Of a stretch of 64,000 bases of DNA, positions 7,300 to 16,809 are shown in pieces. Each line of letters opens with the position of its first letter. The first letter of the stretch is position 1. Below the pieces are notes generated by a model that was given only the letters and a program-made list of their open reading frames with translations, made no database searches and was not told the origin of the DNA. The stretch is taken from contig URJL01000005.1 in NCBI GenBank assembly GCA_900548115.1, positions 1 through 64,000 of the forward strand, read 5' to 3'. This stretch comes from an uncultured Eubacteriales bacterium. Its GTDB lineage: Bacteria; Bacillota; Clostridia; Oscillospirales; CAG-382. The position numbers and the translations under genes are program-made.

Positions 7300-9909
7300 A
7301 TGCCCTATACGCCCATGATGCAGCAGTATCTCGAAACCAAAGAAAACTACAAGGATTATATTCTGTTCTACCGTCTGGGCGATTTTTACGAAATGTTTTT
7401 CGACGACGCGCTCAAGGTATCGCGCGAGCTGGAGCTGACGCTCACGGGCAAGGACTGCGGCATGGACGAGCGCGCGCCGATGTGCGGAATTCCCTATCAC
7501 GCCGCCGATCAATACATCGCGCGGCTTGTGAAAAAGGGCTATCAGGTCGCCATCTGCGAACAGCTGGAGGACCCCGCAACGGCAAAAGGCATCGTCAAGC
7601 GCGACGTGGTGCGCATCATCACCCCCGGCACAATCACCGAGGGAAGCCTTTTGGTCGAGGGAAAAAACAATTATCTCTGTTCGGTCTTTATCGACGGACT
7701 TTCCGCCGGCTTTGCCGTGACCGACATTTCCACCGCCGAGATCTATGCGACCGAATTTTGCGACGGCGAGGGCGACCTTTCGCAAAAGCTCATCAACGAA
7801 ATGGGCATTTATGCCCCGAGCGAGGTCATGACGAATCTGCCCGAGGAAAACTGCGAGGCACTGCGCGATTATGTCCGCATTCGTTTGGGAGCGAATTTTC
7901 ACGCGGACGAAAAAAACCGTTTCCGCACCGACCTTCCCGCTCTGAAAAATCAATTCGGCGAGGGCTTTCTTTACCAAAACGGACTCCGTGAGGATTCGCC
8001 CATGCTTCCCGCTCTGTCGGCGCTCCTTTCCTATCTTGCCGAGACGCAGAAAACCGACATTTCGTATATCAACAAATTGAATTGCTACAGCAACGAGCAG
8101 TTTTTGTCCATCGACATCAACACGCGGCGGAATCTGGAGCTTTGCGAGACCATGCGCTCGAAGGAGAAAAAAGGCTCGCTTCTCGGCATTCTCGACAAAA
8201 CCAAAACCGCCATGGGCGCGCGCCTTCTGCGCAAGCAGATCGAACAGCCCCTCCTCTCCTGCAACCGCATCGAGCGGCGGCAAAACGCCGTGCGGGGACT
8301 TTTCGACGACATGATCTCGCGCGATTCGATCGTCGAGCGCCTGTCGAAGATCAGCGACCTTGAACGGCAGATGACCCGCATTATTTACAATACGGCAAAC
8401 GGGCGCGATCTGAAAGCGCTCGAAAACACGGCGCGGCAGATCCCCGTTATCAAGAAGATCCTCTCGGGCTTTGACAGCGCCGAGCTTTGCGACCTGAACG
8501 AGGCGCTCGACCCGCTTTCCGACATCGAAAAAACGGTGCGCGAGGCGATCGTGGACGAGCCGCCCTTTACCATCCGCGAGGGCGGAATCTTCCGTCCCGG
8601 CTACAACGCCGCCATCGATGAGCTTCGCTCGATGATGGGTGAGGGCGAGAGCTGGATCGTCAAGATCGAGCAGTCGGAGCGCGAGCTGACCGGGATCAAA
8701 AACCTAAAGGTCGGCTACAACCGCGTGTTCGGCTATTACATCGAAGTGACAAAATCCTTTCTCTCACAGGTGCCCGAGCGCTACATCCGCAAGCAGACGC
8801 TTGCCAACGCCGAGCGCTATATTACCGAAGAACTTAAAGAAATGGAATCGCGCGTTCTCGGCGCCAAGGACAAAGTGACGGCGCTCGAGTACGAGCTTTT
8901 CCAAAAGATACGCGAATACATTGCGGACAACGTGACCCGCATTCAAAAGACCGCCTCGGCGCTTGCCCGGTTGGACGTGTATGCGTCGCTCGCGGGCGTC
9001 GCCAAAAAACGGCACTACGTCTGCCCGACCGTCGATTATTCGGACAAGATCGTCATCCGCGACGGGCGGCACCCCATTGTCGAGAGCTTTTTGCCGCAGG
9101 GCATGTTCGTTCCGAACGACACCGAGCTTTCGAACAAAAACCGCCTTATGCTGATCACAGGACCGAATATGGCGGGTAAATCCACCTATATGCGCCAGAC
9201 GGCGCTGATTATTCTGATGGCGCAGATGGGTTCGTTCGTCCCCGCGCGCGAGGCGCACATCGGCATCGTCGATAAGCTCTTCACCCGCGTCGGCGCGTCG
9301 GACGATCTTGCCTCGGGTCAATCGACCTTTATGCTCGAAATGAACGAGGTCGCGTACATACTCAAAAACGCCACCGCCAAGAGCTTTATCGTCTATGACG
9401 AGATCGGCAGAGGCACGTCGACCTTTGACGGCATGAGCATTGCCCGCGCCGTCGCCGAATACACCTGCGGCAAAAACGTCGGCGCCAAGACCATGTTCGC
9501 GACGCATTATCACGAGCTTTGCGAGCTGGAGGAAAAATGTGAGGGTGTCGTCAATTACAACATCGCCGCCAAAAAGCGCGGAGACGAGCTTTTGTTCCTG
9601 CGCAAGATCGTGCGCGGCGCCGCCGACGACAGCTACGGAATCGAGGTGGCAAAGCTTGCCGGCGTTCCGCGCGAGGTGACAAAGCGCGCGTCGGTGATTC
9701 TTGAACATCTGAACGAGGGAAGCGCTGTCCCCGAAGGAAAGATCGCGCCCAAGGCAAAGATCGCCGAAAATCCGTCGGGAGCCGTATCCTTTGACGATCT
9801 TGCCCGCAGCGACGTGATCGAAAAGCTTGAAAAGCTCGATCCGAACACGCTGACGCCGATCGAAGCGCTGACCAAGCTTTTTGAACTGAAAAATCTTTTG
9901 ACCGAATAA
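7300..9909 (+). CDS. mutS: DNA mismatch repair protein MutS
   Basis: Mismatch recognition ATPase. The 869 residues match MutS1. The mismatch-reading motif GDFYEMF with F29 and E31 is present in domain I. The Walker A motif TGPNMAGKST is at about 619-628, followed by the family's signature (YDEIGRGTSTFDGMSIA) and switch regions (FATHYHEL). The C-terminal dimerisation region is near 800-869. The start follows GGAGGAAAAAGTC. It sits 31 bp upstream of mutL, the usual arrangement. Confidence 0.98.
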   Translation: MPYTPMMQQYLETKENYKDYILFYRLGDFYEMFFDDALKVSRELELTLTGKDCGMDERAPMCGIPYHAADQYIARLVKKGYQVAICEQLEDPATAKGIVKRDVVRIITPGTITEGSLLVEGKNNYLCSVFIDGLSAGFAVTDISTAEIYATEFCDGEGDLSQKLINEMGIYAPSEVMTNLPEENCEALRDYVRIRLGANFHADEKNRFRTDLPALKNQFGEGFLYQNGLREDSPMLPALSALLSYLAETQKTDISYINKLNCYSNEQFLSIDINTRRNLELCETMRSKEKKGSLLGILDKTKTAMGARLLRKQIEQPLLSCNRIERRQNAVRGLFDDMISRDSIVERLSKISDLERQMTRIIYNTANGRDLKALENTARQIPVIKKILSGFDSAELCDLNEALDPLSDIEKTVREAIVDEPPFTIREGGIFRPGYNAAIDELRSMMGEGESWIVKIEQSERELTGIKNLKVGYNRVFGYYIEVTKSFLSQVPERYIRKQTLANAERYITEELKEMESRVLGAKDKVTALEYELFQKIREYIADNVTRIQKTASALARLDVYASLAGVAKKRHYVCPTVDYSDKIVIRDGRHPIVESFLPQGMFVPNDTELSNKNRLMLITGPNMAGKSTYMRQTALIILMAQMGSFVPAREAHIGIVDKLFTRVGASDDLASGQSTFMLEMNEVAYILKNATAKSFIVYDEIGRGTSTFDGMSIARAVAEYTCGKNVGAKTMFATHYHELCELEEKCEGVVNYNIAAKKRGDELLFLRKIVRGAADDSYGIEVAKLAGVPREVTKRASVILEHLNEGSAVPEGKIAPKAKIAENPSGAVSFDDLARSDVIEKLEKLDPNTLTPIEALTKLFELKNLLTE

Positions 9910-9949
9910 TTTTATTCATAAAAACCGACAACGAAAAGAGGTGACCGCC

Positions 9950-12094
9950 GTGGGAATCATTCATGTTCTCGATAAACATACCGCCAATCTGATTGCCGCC
10001 GGCGAGGTTGTGGAGCGTCCCGCCTCCGCCGTCAAGGAAATGCTGGAAAATTCCGCCGACGCGGGCGCGTCGCGCATAACCGTCGAGATCAAAAACGGCG
10101 GCACGTCGTATTTCCGCGTGACCGACGACGGCGTCGGCATGTCCGAGGAAGATCTTCCCCGCTGTGTTCTGCGCCATGCAACCAGCAAGATCAAAGAGCC
10201 GAGCGACCTTTCGGCGATCGGAACCTACGGCTTTCGCGGCGAGGCGCTTGCCGCCATTGCGGCGGTATCCGACCTTCGCATTCTGACAAAGCGCCGCGAA
10301 GATCCGATCGGACACGTGCTGCACATCGCGGGCGGCGAGGTCCTCGAGAGCGGCGAGGCAGGCTGTCCCGACGGAACGACCATTGCCGCGTCGGACATTT
10401 TCCGCAACATTCCCGCACGCCGCAAATTTTTGAAGAAAGATTCCTCCGAGGCAAGCGCCTGCCTTGCCGTGTGCGAAAAATTCGCGCTCTCCCGTCCGCA
10501 CATCGCCGTGACGCTCCTGTCCGACGGGGCGGAAAAGCTGCGCACCGAGGGAGACGGGATCTTAAAAAATGCGATTTATTCCTGCCTCGGCAAGGATTTT
10601 GCCGCAAAGCTGATTCCCGTAAATTATACACACGAGGGCATTTCCGTGACGGGCTACATCGGAAAGCCCGAAACGGCGCGCCCGAGCCGCGGACTTCAGA
10701 ACTTTTTCATCAACAACCGCTATGTCCGCTCGGGAACGATCTGCGCGGCGCTGGAGGAGGGCTACCGCGCCTTCTGCCCGATCGGAAAATTTCCCGCCGC
10801 CGTGCTTTTCTGCACGCTTGATCCGCACCGCGTGGACGTAAACATTCACCCCGCCAAGACCGAAGTGAAATTCTCCGAGGAAAAGGCGGTGTTCGAAACG
10901 GTTCTTTTCGCCGTGCGCAGTGCGCTGAACAAGGGAACGGTGTTCGAAAGAGCGCCCGCACGAACGGAAACGGATTTTTCGAAAGCCATGACCGAGAGTC
11001 TCGGAATAAAAAAAGCGCCGACGCAGTCGACCTCGCTGTACCGTCGGGAGGACGAGAAAAAAGCGGCTGTCCCGACCGAGAAAGCCGAAAGCGAAAATGA
11101 AAGCCAAACCGCAAGCGCGAGCGTGCCGGCTTTTCCGCCCGCGGCGGAAAATGTGCCGAGCGTTTCGCCCATGACGGACATGCCGCCGACGGAAAAAGTA
11201 CCGAGCGTACCGCCCGTATCGGAGGTTTCGCCCACACGAAGCGCGCCCCCCGCCCCCGAAGCCTTTTCGGCACCCGATTTCCGAAGCGCCTTTTCCGACG
11301 AAAGCGAGGGCGTTTCCGATTTTCGTTCGCCGAATCCCGCTCCGAACGCGGTGCATACGCCGAACCTTTTCGGCAATGCTTCCGAGCCCGAGCCGTTTGT
11401 CCGCCCGAGCCTTGATCTTTCGGCGCTTTCGGTTCCGACTCCGCCGATCCACGCGGAGGAACCGCCCGCCCCACCGAGCGAGCCGATTCAGCAGACGCTC
11501 GAGCCGAGCGAGCCCGAAGAACAAAGCCCGCGTTTTCGCGTTATCGGCGAATGCTTTCACACCTTTATTTTGGTCGAGCGCGGCGACACCTTATATCTCA
11601 TCGACAAACACGCGGCGCACGAACGCATTTTATACGAAGAGATCAAATCGTGCTCCGAGGGGCGCGGCGCGCAGATACTGCTTGAGCCGATTCGAATCCG
11701 CCTGAGCACCGAGGAATATGCGGCGCTCACGGAAAACAAAGAGCTGTTTTCCGGAACGGGCTTTCTGTTTGACGATTTCGGCGAGGGTGTGATCCTTCTG
11801 CGCTCGTTCCCCGAACATCTCGAGGTGCGCGACCTTCCCGACATCATCACAAGCCTTGCCGCGAAGCTCTGCGAGGGCGGCGCGCATGCCGGAAGCGATC
11901 TTTTTGACCGCGCCCTCTTCACAGCCGCCTGCAAAGCGGCGGTCAAAGCGGGACAGCGCAACTCGTATCTTCAGGACGAATACATCGCAAAGAAGATCTT
12001 CTCGGATGAGGCAATCCTCTATTGCCCGCACGGAAGACCTGTGCTGACCGAATTTACCAAAGATAAGTTATACCGCATTTTCAAGCGGACATAA
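9950..12094 (+). CDS. mutL: DNA mismatch repair endonuclease MutL
   Basis: MutL couples MutS recognition to strand incision. The 714-residue protein has an N-terminal GHKL ATPase (AAGEVVERPASAVKEMLENS, DDGVGM, GFRGEAL). A roughly 175-residue linker at about 340-515 is rich in Pro, Ser, Ala and Glu. A C-terminal dimerisation/nuclease domain follows. The nuclease motif appears as DKHAAHERILYEE, with Lys replacing the usual Gln of DQHA, and zinc-site motifs AACKAAV and CPHGRP are present, so incision activity is likely. The GTG at 9950 was chosen because AGAGGTGA lies 5 nt upstream. An in-frame GTG at 9941 falls inside that ribosome binding site. Confidence 0.96.
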   Translation: MGIIHVLDKHTANLIAAGEVVERPASAVKEMLENSADAGASRITVEIKNGGTSYFRVTDDGVGMSEEDLPRCVLRHATSKIKEPSDLSAIGTYGFRGEALAAIAAVSDLRILTKRREDPIGHVLHIAGGEVLESGEAGCPDGTTIAASDIFRNIPARRKFLKKDSSEASACLAVCEKFALSRPHIAVTLLSDGAEKLRTEGDGILKNAIYSCLGKDFAAKLIPVNYTHEGISVTGYIGKPETARPSRGLQNFFINNRYVRSGTICAALEEGYRAFCPIGKFPAAVLFCTLDPHRVDVNIHPAKTEVKFSEEKAVFETVLFAVRSALNKGTVFERAPARTETDFSKAMTESLGIKKAPTQSTSLYRREDEKKAAVPTEKAESENESQTASASVPAFPPAAENVPSVSPMTDMPPTEKVPSVPPVSEVSPTRSAPPAPEAFSAPDFRSAFSDESEGVSDFRSPNPAPNAVHTPNLFGNASEPEPFVRPSLDLSALSVPTPPIHAEEPPAPPSEPIQQTLEPSEPEEQSPRFRVIGECFHTFILVERGDTLYLIDKHAAHERILYEEIKSCSEGRGAQILLEPIRIRLSTEEYAALTENKELFSGTGFLFDDFGEGVILLRSFPEHLEVRDLPDIITSLAAKLCEGGAHAGSDLFDRALFTAACKAAVKAGQRNSYLQDEYIAKKIFSDEAILYCPHGRPVLTEFTKDKLYRIFKRT

Positions 12095-12170
12095 AACATT
12101 TCCGCCGCCGATCGGCGACAAACGGCGAATCGAATAATCGACTATCGAAAACCATCGAAAGGAACAACGC

Positions 12171-13307
12171 ATGTATAAGCTTTTAAAACAGGAAGGAAAA
12201 GCCCGACTCGGAGAGTTTGAAACGGTTCACGGAACCATTCACACCCCCGTTTTCATGAACGTCGGAACATCGGCTGCCATCAAGGGCGCCGTTTCCACGG
12301 GCGACCTTGAAAAGATCAAATGTCAGGTCGAGCTTTCCAACACCTATCATCTGCACATCCGCCCCGGCGACGACGTTATCCGCGAAATGGGCGGACTGCA
12401 CGAATTTTTTAACTGGCACGGTCCGATCCTCACCGACAGCGGCGGATTTCAGGTCTTTTCGCTGGCGACTCTTCGCAAAATCACCGAAGAGGGCGTTTTC
12501 TTCAATTCGCACATGGACGGAAAACGCATTTTCATGGGTCCGCGCGAGAGCATGCGCATTCAGGCAAATCTCGGTTCGACCATCGCCATGGCGTTTGACG
12601 AATGCGTCGAAAACCCGGCGGAATATAAATATGCCAAAAACTCCTGCGACCGCACGGTGCGCTGGCTCAAGATCTGCAAAGAAGAAATGGCGCGTTTAAA
12701 AGCAGAACCCGACGCCGTAAACCCGCATCAGCTTCTTTTCGGCATCAATCAGGGAAGCACGTACGACGATCTGCGCATCGACAACATGAAACAGATCGCC
12801 GAGCTGGGTCTTGACGGCTACGCCATCGGCGGACTTGCCGTCGGTGAATCGGCGGACGAAATGTACCGCATTATCGAGGCGGTCGAACCCTTCATGCCGA
12901 AGGATAAGCCGCGGTATCTGATGGGCGTCGGAACGCCCGTGAACATTTTGGAGGCGGTCTATCGCGGCGTCGACTTTTTCGACTGCGTTATGCCCAGCCG
13001 AAACGCGCGCCACGGAAATCTCTTCACGTGGAGCGGGCACATGAATCTGAACAACAATAAATACGAGCGCGACAAACGCCCCATCGATTCCGCCTGCGAC
13101 TGCCCCGTTTGCCGCCGCTATTCCCGCGGTTATATCCGCCATCTCTTCAAGGCGCGCGAAATGCTCGGCATGCGTCTTTGCGTTCTGCACAACCTGTATT
13201 TTTACAACACGCTGATGGAGGAGATTCGAAAGGCGCTTGCCGAAGGACGCTACGAAAGCTTTTACCGCGAAATGCGCGAAAGACTTGCAAAGCGCGTGGA
13301 TGACTGA
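12171..13307 (+). CDS. tgt: tRNA-guanine(34) transglycosylase
   Basis: Exchanges guanine for preQ1 at the wobble position of GUN-anticodon tRNAs during queuosine synthesis. The 378 residues match bacterial Tgt. The substrate-site Asp89 is in TDSGGFQVFS, and the nucleophilic Asp (about 268) is in VDFFDCVMPSRNARHG. The zinc ligands are CDCPVC near 306-311 and a downstream His (VLHNLYFY). The start follows GAAAGGAAC. It is the last gene of the operon, ahead of two terminators. No queuosine synthesis genes (queCDEF) are in the window, so preQ1 may be salvaged or made elsewhere. Confidence 0.97.
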   Translation: MYKLLKQEGKARLGEFETVHGTIHTPVFMNVGTSAAIKGAVSTGDLEKIKCQVELSNTYHLHIRPGDDVIREMGGLHEFFNWHGPILTDSGGFQVFSLATLRKITEEGVFFNSHMDGKRIFMGPRESMRIQANLGSTIAMAFDECVENPAEYKYAKNSCDRTVRWLKICKEEMARLKAEPDAVNPHQLLFGINQGSTYDDLRIDNMKQIAELGLDGYAIGGLAVGESADEMYRIIEAVEPFMPKDKPRYLMGVGTPVNILEAVYRGVDFFDCVMPSRNARHGNLFTWSGHMNLNNNKYERDKRPIDSACDCPVCRRYSRGYIRHLFKAREMLGMRLCVLHNLYFYNTLMEEIRKALAEGRYESFYREMRERLAKRVDD

Positions 13308-13325
13308 CCGATTGAATCGAGCAAG

Positions 13326-13360
13326 CAAAACCCGACCGCAGACGCGGTCGGGTTTGCTTT
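13326..13360 (+). terminator. Terminator of the yerC-tgt operon
   Basis: An 11-bp stem, AACCCGACCGC / GCGGTCGGGTT, with an AGAC loop is followed by TGCTTTAT, just past tgt. Confidence 0.85.
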
Positions 13361-13385
13361 ATAATTACATATTCTTTACCAAGCG

Positions 13386-13412
13386 AAAAGAGCGCCCGCG
13401 AGCGCTCTTTTT
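13386..13412. terminator. Bidirectional terminator between tgt and the membrane-protein gene
   Basis: AAAAGAGCGC / GCGCTCTTTT stem with a CCGCGA loop, A-run on one side and T-run on the other. It can serve both the + strand operon and the convergent gene at 13423-13944. Confidence 0.8.
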
Positions 13413-13422
13413 GAATTGATTT

Positions 13423-13944
13423 TTATTGTGAAGCCGTATCTTCGCTTTTTCGAAGTTTTCTTCTTTCGGCAATTTGCAGACACAGCAAAATGAGGTTGAC
13501 GACAAAGAGAATAAAGGAAAGAAGATACGCGATTTCGATAACCCCGTCATGCCGAATCCTACCGAAAAACACGTACGAATCCGATTCTCCCCCGTCCGGA
13601 AGAAAAAGGTAAGCGGTAAGGTACGTGATATCCGACCAGAGGACGTATTTCGAAAGGATCGCCGACCGTTCGAAAAAGGGAAGCGACCGGAAGCAGACGA
13701 GGACAAAGAACAGCGTATGGATGACGGGAATCGCGAACACTGTGGCGATCGTACGAATCCATCCGAAGTTGAAAAAGCCGCAGATTGCGGCGGCAAGCAC
13801 GCACAAAACGGAAAGCATCGTGTATTTTATCCGCACACGATCTCCGCTTTTCACGGCAAGCACTGTGACCGTGACCAAAGCCGCGGCACCGATAAGAAGC
13901 GCTGTCAAAAAAGCAAAGACAAGCAAGAAAATATTCTGTTCCAT
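13423..13944 (-). CDS. Four-TM integral membrane protein of unknown function
   Basis: A 173-residue hydrophobic protein I do not recognise. Four membrane segments are evident: residues 4-30, 42-66, 72-92 and about 137-160. A charged loop (RSLPFFERSAILSK) and an acidic stretch before the last segment separate them. The tail is basic and polar (ERRKLRKSEDTASQ). The ATG at 13944 is chosen because AAAAAGGAGA lies 8 nt upstream, and a longer in-frame start has no site. It stands alone between the tgt terminators and rnfB. No motif suggests a substrate. Confidence 0.7.
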   Translation of the reverse strand: MEQNIFLLVFAFLTALLIGAAALVTVTVLAVKSGDRVRIKYTMLSVLCVLAAAICGFFNFGWIRTIATVFAIPVIHTLFFVLVCFRSLPFFERSAILSKYVLWSDITYLTAYLFLPDGGESDSYVFFGRIRHDGVIEIAYLLSFILFVVNLILLCLQIAERRKLRKSEDTASQ

Positions 13945-14054
13945 ACGAAAGTCTCCTTTTTCATTCAATTTCATTCAAAATCATTTTGATCCTTCGAATT
14001 GTTTCAAAATTCGGCTTCGCTCGGGACATTATTGTTCTTTACGCTTTTAAAATT

Positions 14055-14918
14055 TTACGCCTGCGCGCCCGTCTCCGTCGGAATATCGGGCACCTTCGGT
14101 TCGGCTTCCTCTACGGTCGTTTTTTTATACGCCGACCAGATGATCTTGCGCGGGCAGACGCTTTCACACTTGCCGCAGCCGACGCATTTTGTATAATCGA
14201 TCTCCGCCACATTGTCGGTCACTTTGATCGCGCCGACCGCGCAATTCTTTTCACAAAGGCGGCAGCCGATACAGCCCGCGTCGCAGTAGCTTTTGGTCAC
14301 CGCTCCCTTGTCGGCGGACATGCAGCCGACCCAATACGGAATATCGGCGGGCACCAGACGAATCAGCTTTTTGGGACAGGCGGCGACGCAAACGCCGCAC
14401 GAGCGGCATTTTTCATAATCCACGGCGGCGACGCCGTTGATGATATGGATCGCGTCGAAGGGACATGCCTTTTCGCACGTTCCGAGGCCGATACAGCCGT
14501 TGGGACACACTTTATCGCCGCCCGAAAGACGGTTGGCGGCAACGCAGTCCGAAACGCCTTCGTAAATATACTTTTTCTTGGCAAGATCGTTTGTTCCCGA
14601 GCACATTACCTGTGCGCGCATTCTGCGCGTCTTCACATCGGCGGAAACACCCATAATCTCGGCAATTTTCTTTGTCGTCTCCTCGGTACAGCTGTTACAG
14701 GCGTTGATCGGCGCCTTGCCCTCGACGATCGCCGAGGCGAGCGCCGCACAGCCGGCATAACCGCAGCCGCCGCAATTGGCGCCGGGAAGACATTCGGTGA
14801 TTCTTTCCACGCGCTCGTCGGTCTTGACGTAAAAGATCTTCGACGCTGCCGCAAGGATCACGCCCAGAACGGCGGCAATGGCGGCAAACCATCCGAAAGC
14901 GGTCAATACAGAACTCAT
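14055..14918 (-). CDS. rnfB: Rnf complex subunit B, polyferredoxin
   Basis: Electron-input subunit that accepts electrons from reduced ferredoxin. The 287-residue protein has one N-terminal membrane helix (about 4-26) and a 4Fe-4S domain CLPGANCGGCGYAGC near 43-57. Multiple further ferredoxin-type clusters follow: CIGLGTCEKAC, CRSCGVCVAACP, CIGCRLCEKNC and CVGCGKCESVCP. It is the last gene of rnfCDGEAB, the order known from Acetobacterium and clostridia. It is separated from rnfA by 34 bp. Confidence 0.96.
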   Translation of the reverse strand: MSSVLTAFGWFAAIAAVLGVILAAASKIFYVKTDERVERITECLPGANCGGCGYAGCAALASAIVEGKAPINACNSCTEETTKKIAEIMGVSADVKTRRMRAQVMCSGTNDLAKKKYIYEGVSDCVAANRLSGGDKVCPNGCIGLGTCEKACPFDAIHIINGVAAVDYEKCRSCGVCVAACPKKLIRLVPADIPYWVGCMSADKGAVTKSYCDAGCIGCRLCEKNCAVGAIKVTDNVAEIDYTKCVGCGKCESVCPRKIIWSAYKKTTVEEAEPKVPDIPTETGAQA

Positions 14919-14952
14919 ACTTCGATACCTGTTTCCTTTCTTTTACCTGTTC

Positions 14953-15540
14953 TCAGCCGATCGTGACGCCCGAAAATCCGGAGAACGCCATGGCGAGAAG
15001 TCCCGCCGTCACAAGAGCGATCGGGAAGCCCTTAAACGGTTTCGGAATATCGGCAAACGCCACCTTTTCGCGCACGCCGGCAAAAACGACAATCGCAAGC
15101 GTAAAGCCGAGACCCGACGCAAAGCCGTAGATCGCGCTGACCAAGGGATTATAATCGTTCTGCACGCAAAGGAGCGCCGCTCCGAGGATCGCACAGTTGG
15201 TCGTGATGAGCGGAAGATAAATGCCCAGCGCCGCATACAGGGCGGGGACCGATTTTTTGAGAAACATCTCAATCAGCTGTACCAGCGCCGCAATGATCAG
15301 AATGAAGGCGACGGTCTGTAAGTACTGCATCTCGAACCGAACCAATATATATTGGTTCACAAGGCTCGTGATCAGCGAGGAAAGCGTCATAACAAAGGTC
15401 ACGGCGCAGCCCATGCCCAGAGCGTTCGAGGGGTTTTCGGAAAGTCCGAGGAACGGACAGCAGCCGAGGAATTTCGAGAAAATATAGTTCTCTGCCAAAA
15501 TCGCCGTAATGATCAGCGACAGAATAAACGAAAGACTCAT
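14953..15540 (-). CDS. rnfA: Rnf complex subunit A
   Basis: A 195-residue integral membrane subunit with six predicted helices, homologous to NqrE. Family signatures include NYIFSKFLGCCPFLGLS near 18-34 and an internal half mirrored in RnfE. RnfA and RnfE form the membrane core thought to hold an iron-sulfur centre and the ion path; the cysteines C27 and C28 fit this. The start overlaps the rnfE stop by 4 nt (ATGA), so translation is coupled. Confidence 0.96.
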   Translation of the reverse strand: MSLSFILSLIITAILAENYIFSKFLGCCPFLGLSENPSNALGMGCAVTFVMTLSSLITSLVNQYILVRFEMQYLQTVAFILIIAALVQLIEMFLKKSVPALYAALGIYLPLITTNCAILGAALLCVQNDYNPLVSAIYGFASGLGFTLAIVVFAGVREKVAFADIPKPFKGFPIALVTAGLLAMAFSGFSGVTIG

Positions 15541-16160
15541 TTACCGCTCCCTCCTTTCTTTTCCGAAACGGCATTCCGAACCGCCGTTACGGCGGCGATC
15601 AGAAAACCGAGCGTGATAAACGCACCCGCGGGCTGGATAAACAGCAGCATCGGCGTATATCCGAAGCGAAGAAGAACATCCGCTCCGAACAGAGTCCCCG
15701 CACCCAAAAGCTCACGGATCATACCGAGAAGCGTAAGGGCAAAAGTGAATCCGACACCCATGAAGAAGCCGTCCAAAATCGACGGAAGCACGCCGTTTTT
15801 CGAAGCGTAAGCCTCGGCGCGGGCAAGGATGATACAGTTTACGACGATCAGCGGGATAAAAAGACCGAGAGATTTGTCGATTGCGGGGAGATAGGCTTTC
15901 AAAAGCAGCTGGATCGCCGTAACAACGCCCGATATCACGACGATGTACGACGCGATACGGACCTGAGACGGGATAAAACGGCGCAGAAGCGAGATGAGCA
16001 TATTGGAAAGGGTCAGAACGCAAATAACGGTAAGACCCATCATCAGTCCGTTGAGCGCCGAGGTGGTGGTAGCAAGCGTCGGACACATACCGAGAAGCTG
16101 AACAAAGGTCGGGTTCTCGCTGACAATGCCGGCAAACGCACGTTCTTTGATCTTATTCAC
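15537..16160 (-). CDS. rnfE: Rnf complex subunit E
   Basis: A 207-residue six-helix membrane subunit homologous to NqrD and pseudo-symmetric to RnfA. NPTFVQLLGMCPTLATTTSA near 15-34 carries the conserved cysteine. The GTG at 16160 was chosen since GGAGGGG lies 7 nt upstream. A longer ATG-initiated reading would add a basic non-homologous extension overlapping rnfG. The start overlaps the rnfG stop by 8 nt and its end overlaps rnfA. Confidence 0.95.
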   Translation of the reverse strand: MNKIKERAFAGIVSENPTFVQLLGMCPTLATTTSALNGLMMGLTVICVLTLSNMLISLLRRFIPSQVRIASYIVVISGVVTAIQLLLKAYLPAIDKSLGLFIPLIVVNCIILARAEAYASKNGVLPSILDGFFMGVGFTFALTLLGMIRELLGAGTLFGADVLLRFGYTPMLLFIQPAGAFITLGFLIAAVTAVRNAVSEKKGGSGK

Positions 16161-16809
16161 CTTGCGTCCCCTCCGTTTCTTCGGTGTTTTCGGTTTGTTC
16201 GCCCGTCTCTGCCGACGGAGCCGCAACCGCGCTTAAATTGGCTGCGACGGTCACGATACGCTTTGCGGTAAAGACCGCTTCGGTGACGGGCTTGGACGTT
16301 TTGGTCGCGCCCGAAATAACGTAATCCTTATAATTTCCCGAAAGGGTGCTTTCCGACGTCTCGATAAACTGCTCGGTAAACGACTTTTCGGTGACTTTTG
16401 TGCCGATTCCCGAGGTCTCGTCATTGGTCGAAACGATCTTGACGCCCGTGACAAAGGCGGACGGATCGAGCGAGACGATCATGTCGACATCGCCCTTGAA
16501 GCAGGCGGGCGAGAGCTTTACGCAATAGCCCTTTACTTCCTCGCCGCTCTTCACAAGATAAACGGCGTCCACCGTTTTGGCGTCGGCATCGTCAAGATTT
16601 ATCGGCATTTCGGCGTAGGTAACGCTCTCGCCGTCGAACAGCTCGGCAATGGCGTTTTTCAGCGCTTCTTCGTTGTTTTGCGCGATAACGGGGGCGGTGA
16701 AATGATTGACCGTCGCCACGAGAAGCGCAATAATGCCGCAGATCGCAACAAGGGGAAGCGCGATCTTTAAAACATAAAGAAAAGTGGAGGTTTTTTTGTT
16801 CTCATTCAT
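16153..16809 (-). CDS. rnfG: Rnf complex subunit G, FMN-binding
   Basis: A 218-residue protein with one N-terminal membrane helix (about 12-34) and an extracytoplasmic FMN-binding domain. The flavinylation motif SGATKT is at 166-171, Thr171 being the predicted covalent FMN site. The tail is acidic and low complexity (EQTENTEETEGTQGE), which is unusual but harmless. It needs an ApbE flavin transferase, which is not in this window. The start overlaps the rnfD stop by 4 nt. Confidence 0.96.
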   Translation of the reverse strand: MNENKKTSTFLYVLKIALPLVAICGIIALLVATVNHFTAPVIAQNNEEALKNAIAELFDGESVTYAEMPINLDDADAKTVDAVYLVKSGEEVKGYCVKLSPACFKGDVDMIVSLDPSAFVTGVKIVSTNDETSGIGTKVTEKSFTEQFIETSESTLSGNYKDYVISGATKTSKPVTEAVFTAKRIVTVAANLSAVAAPSAETGEQTENTEETEGTQGE

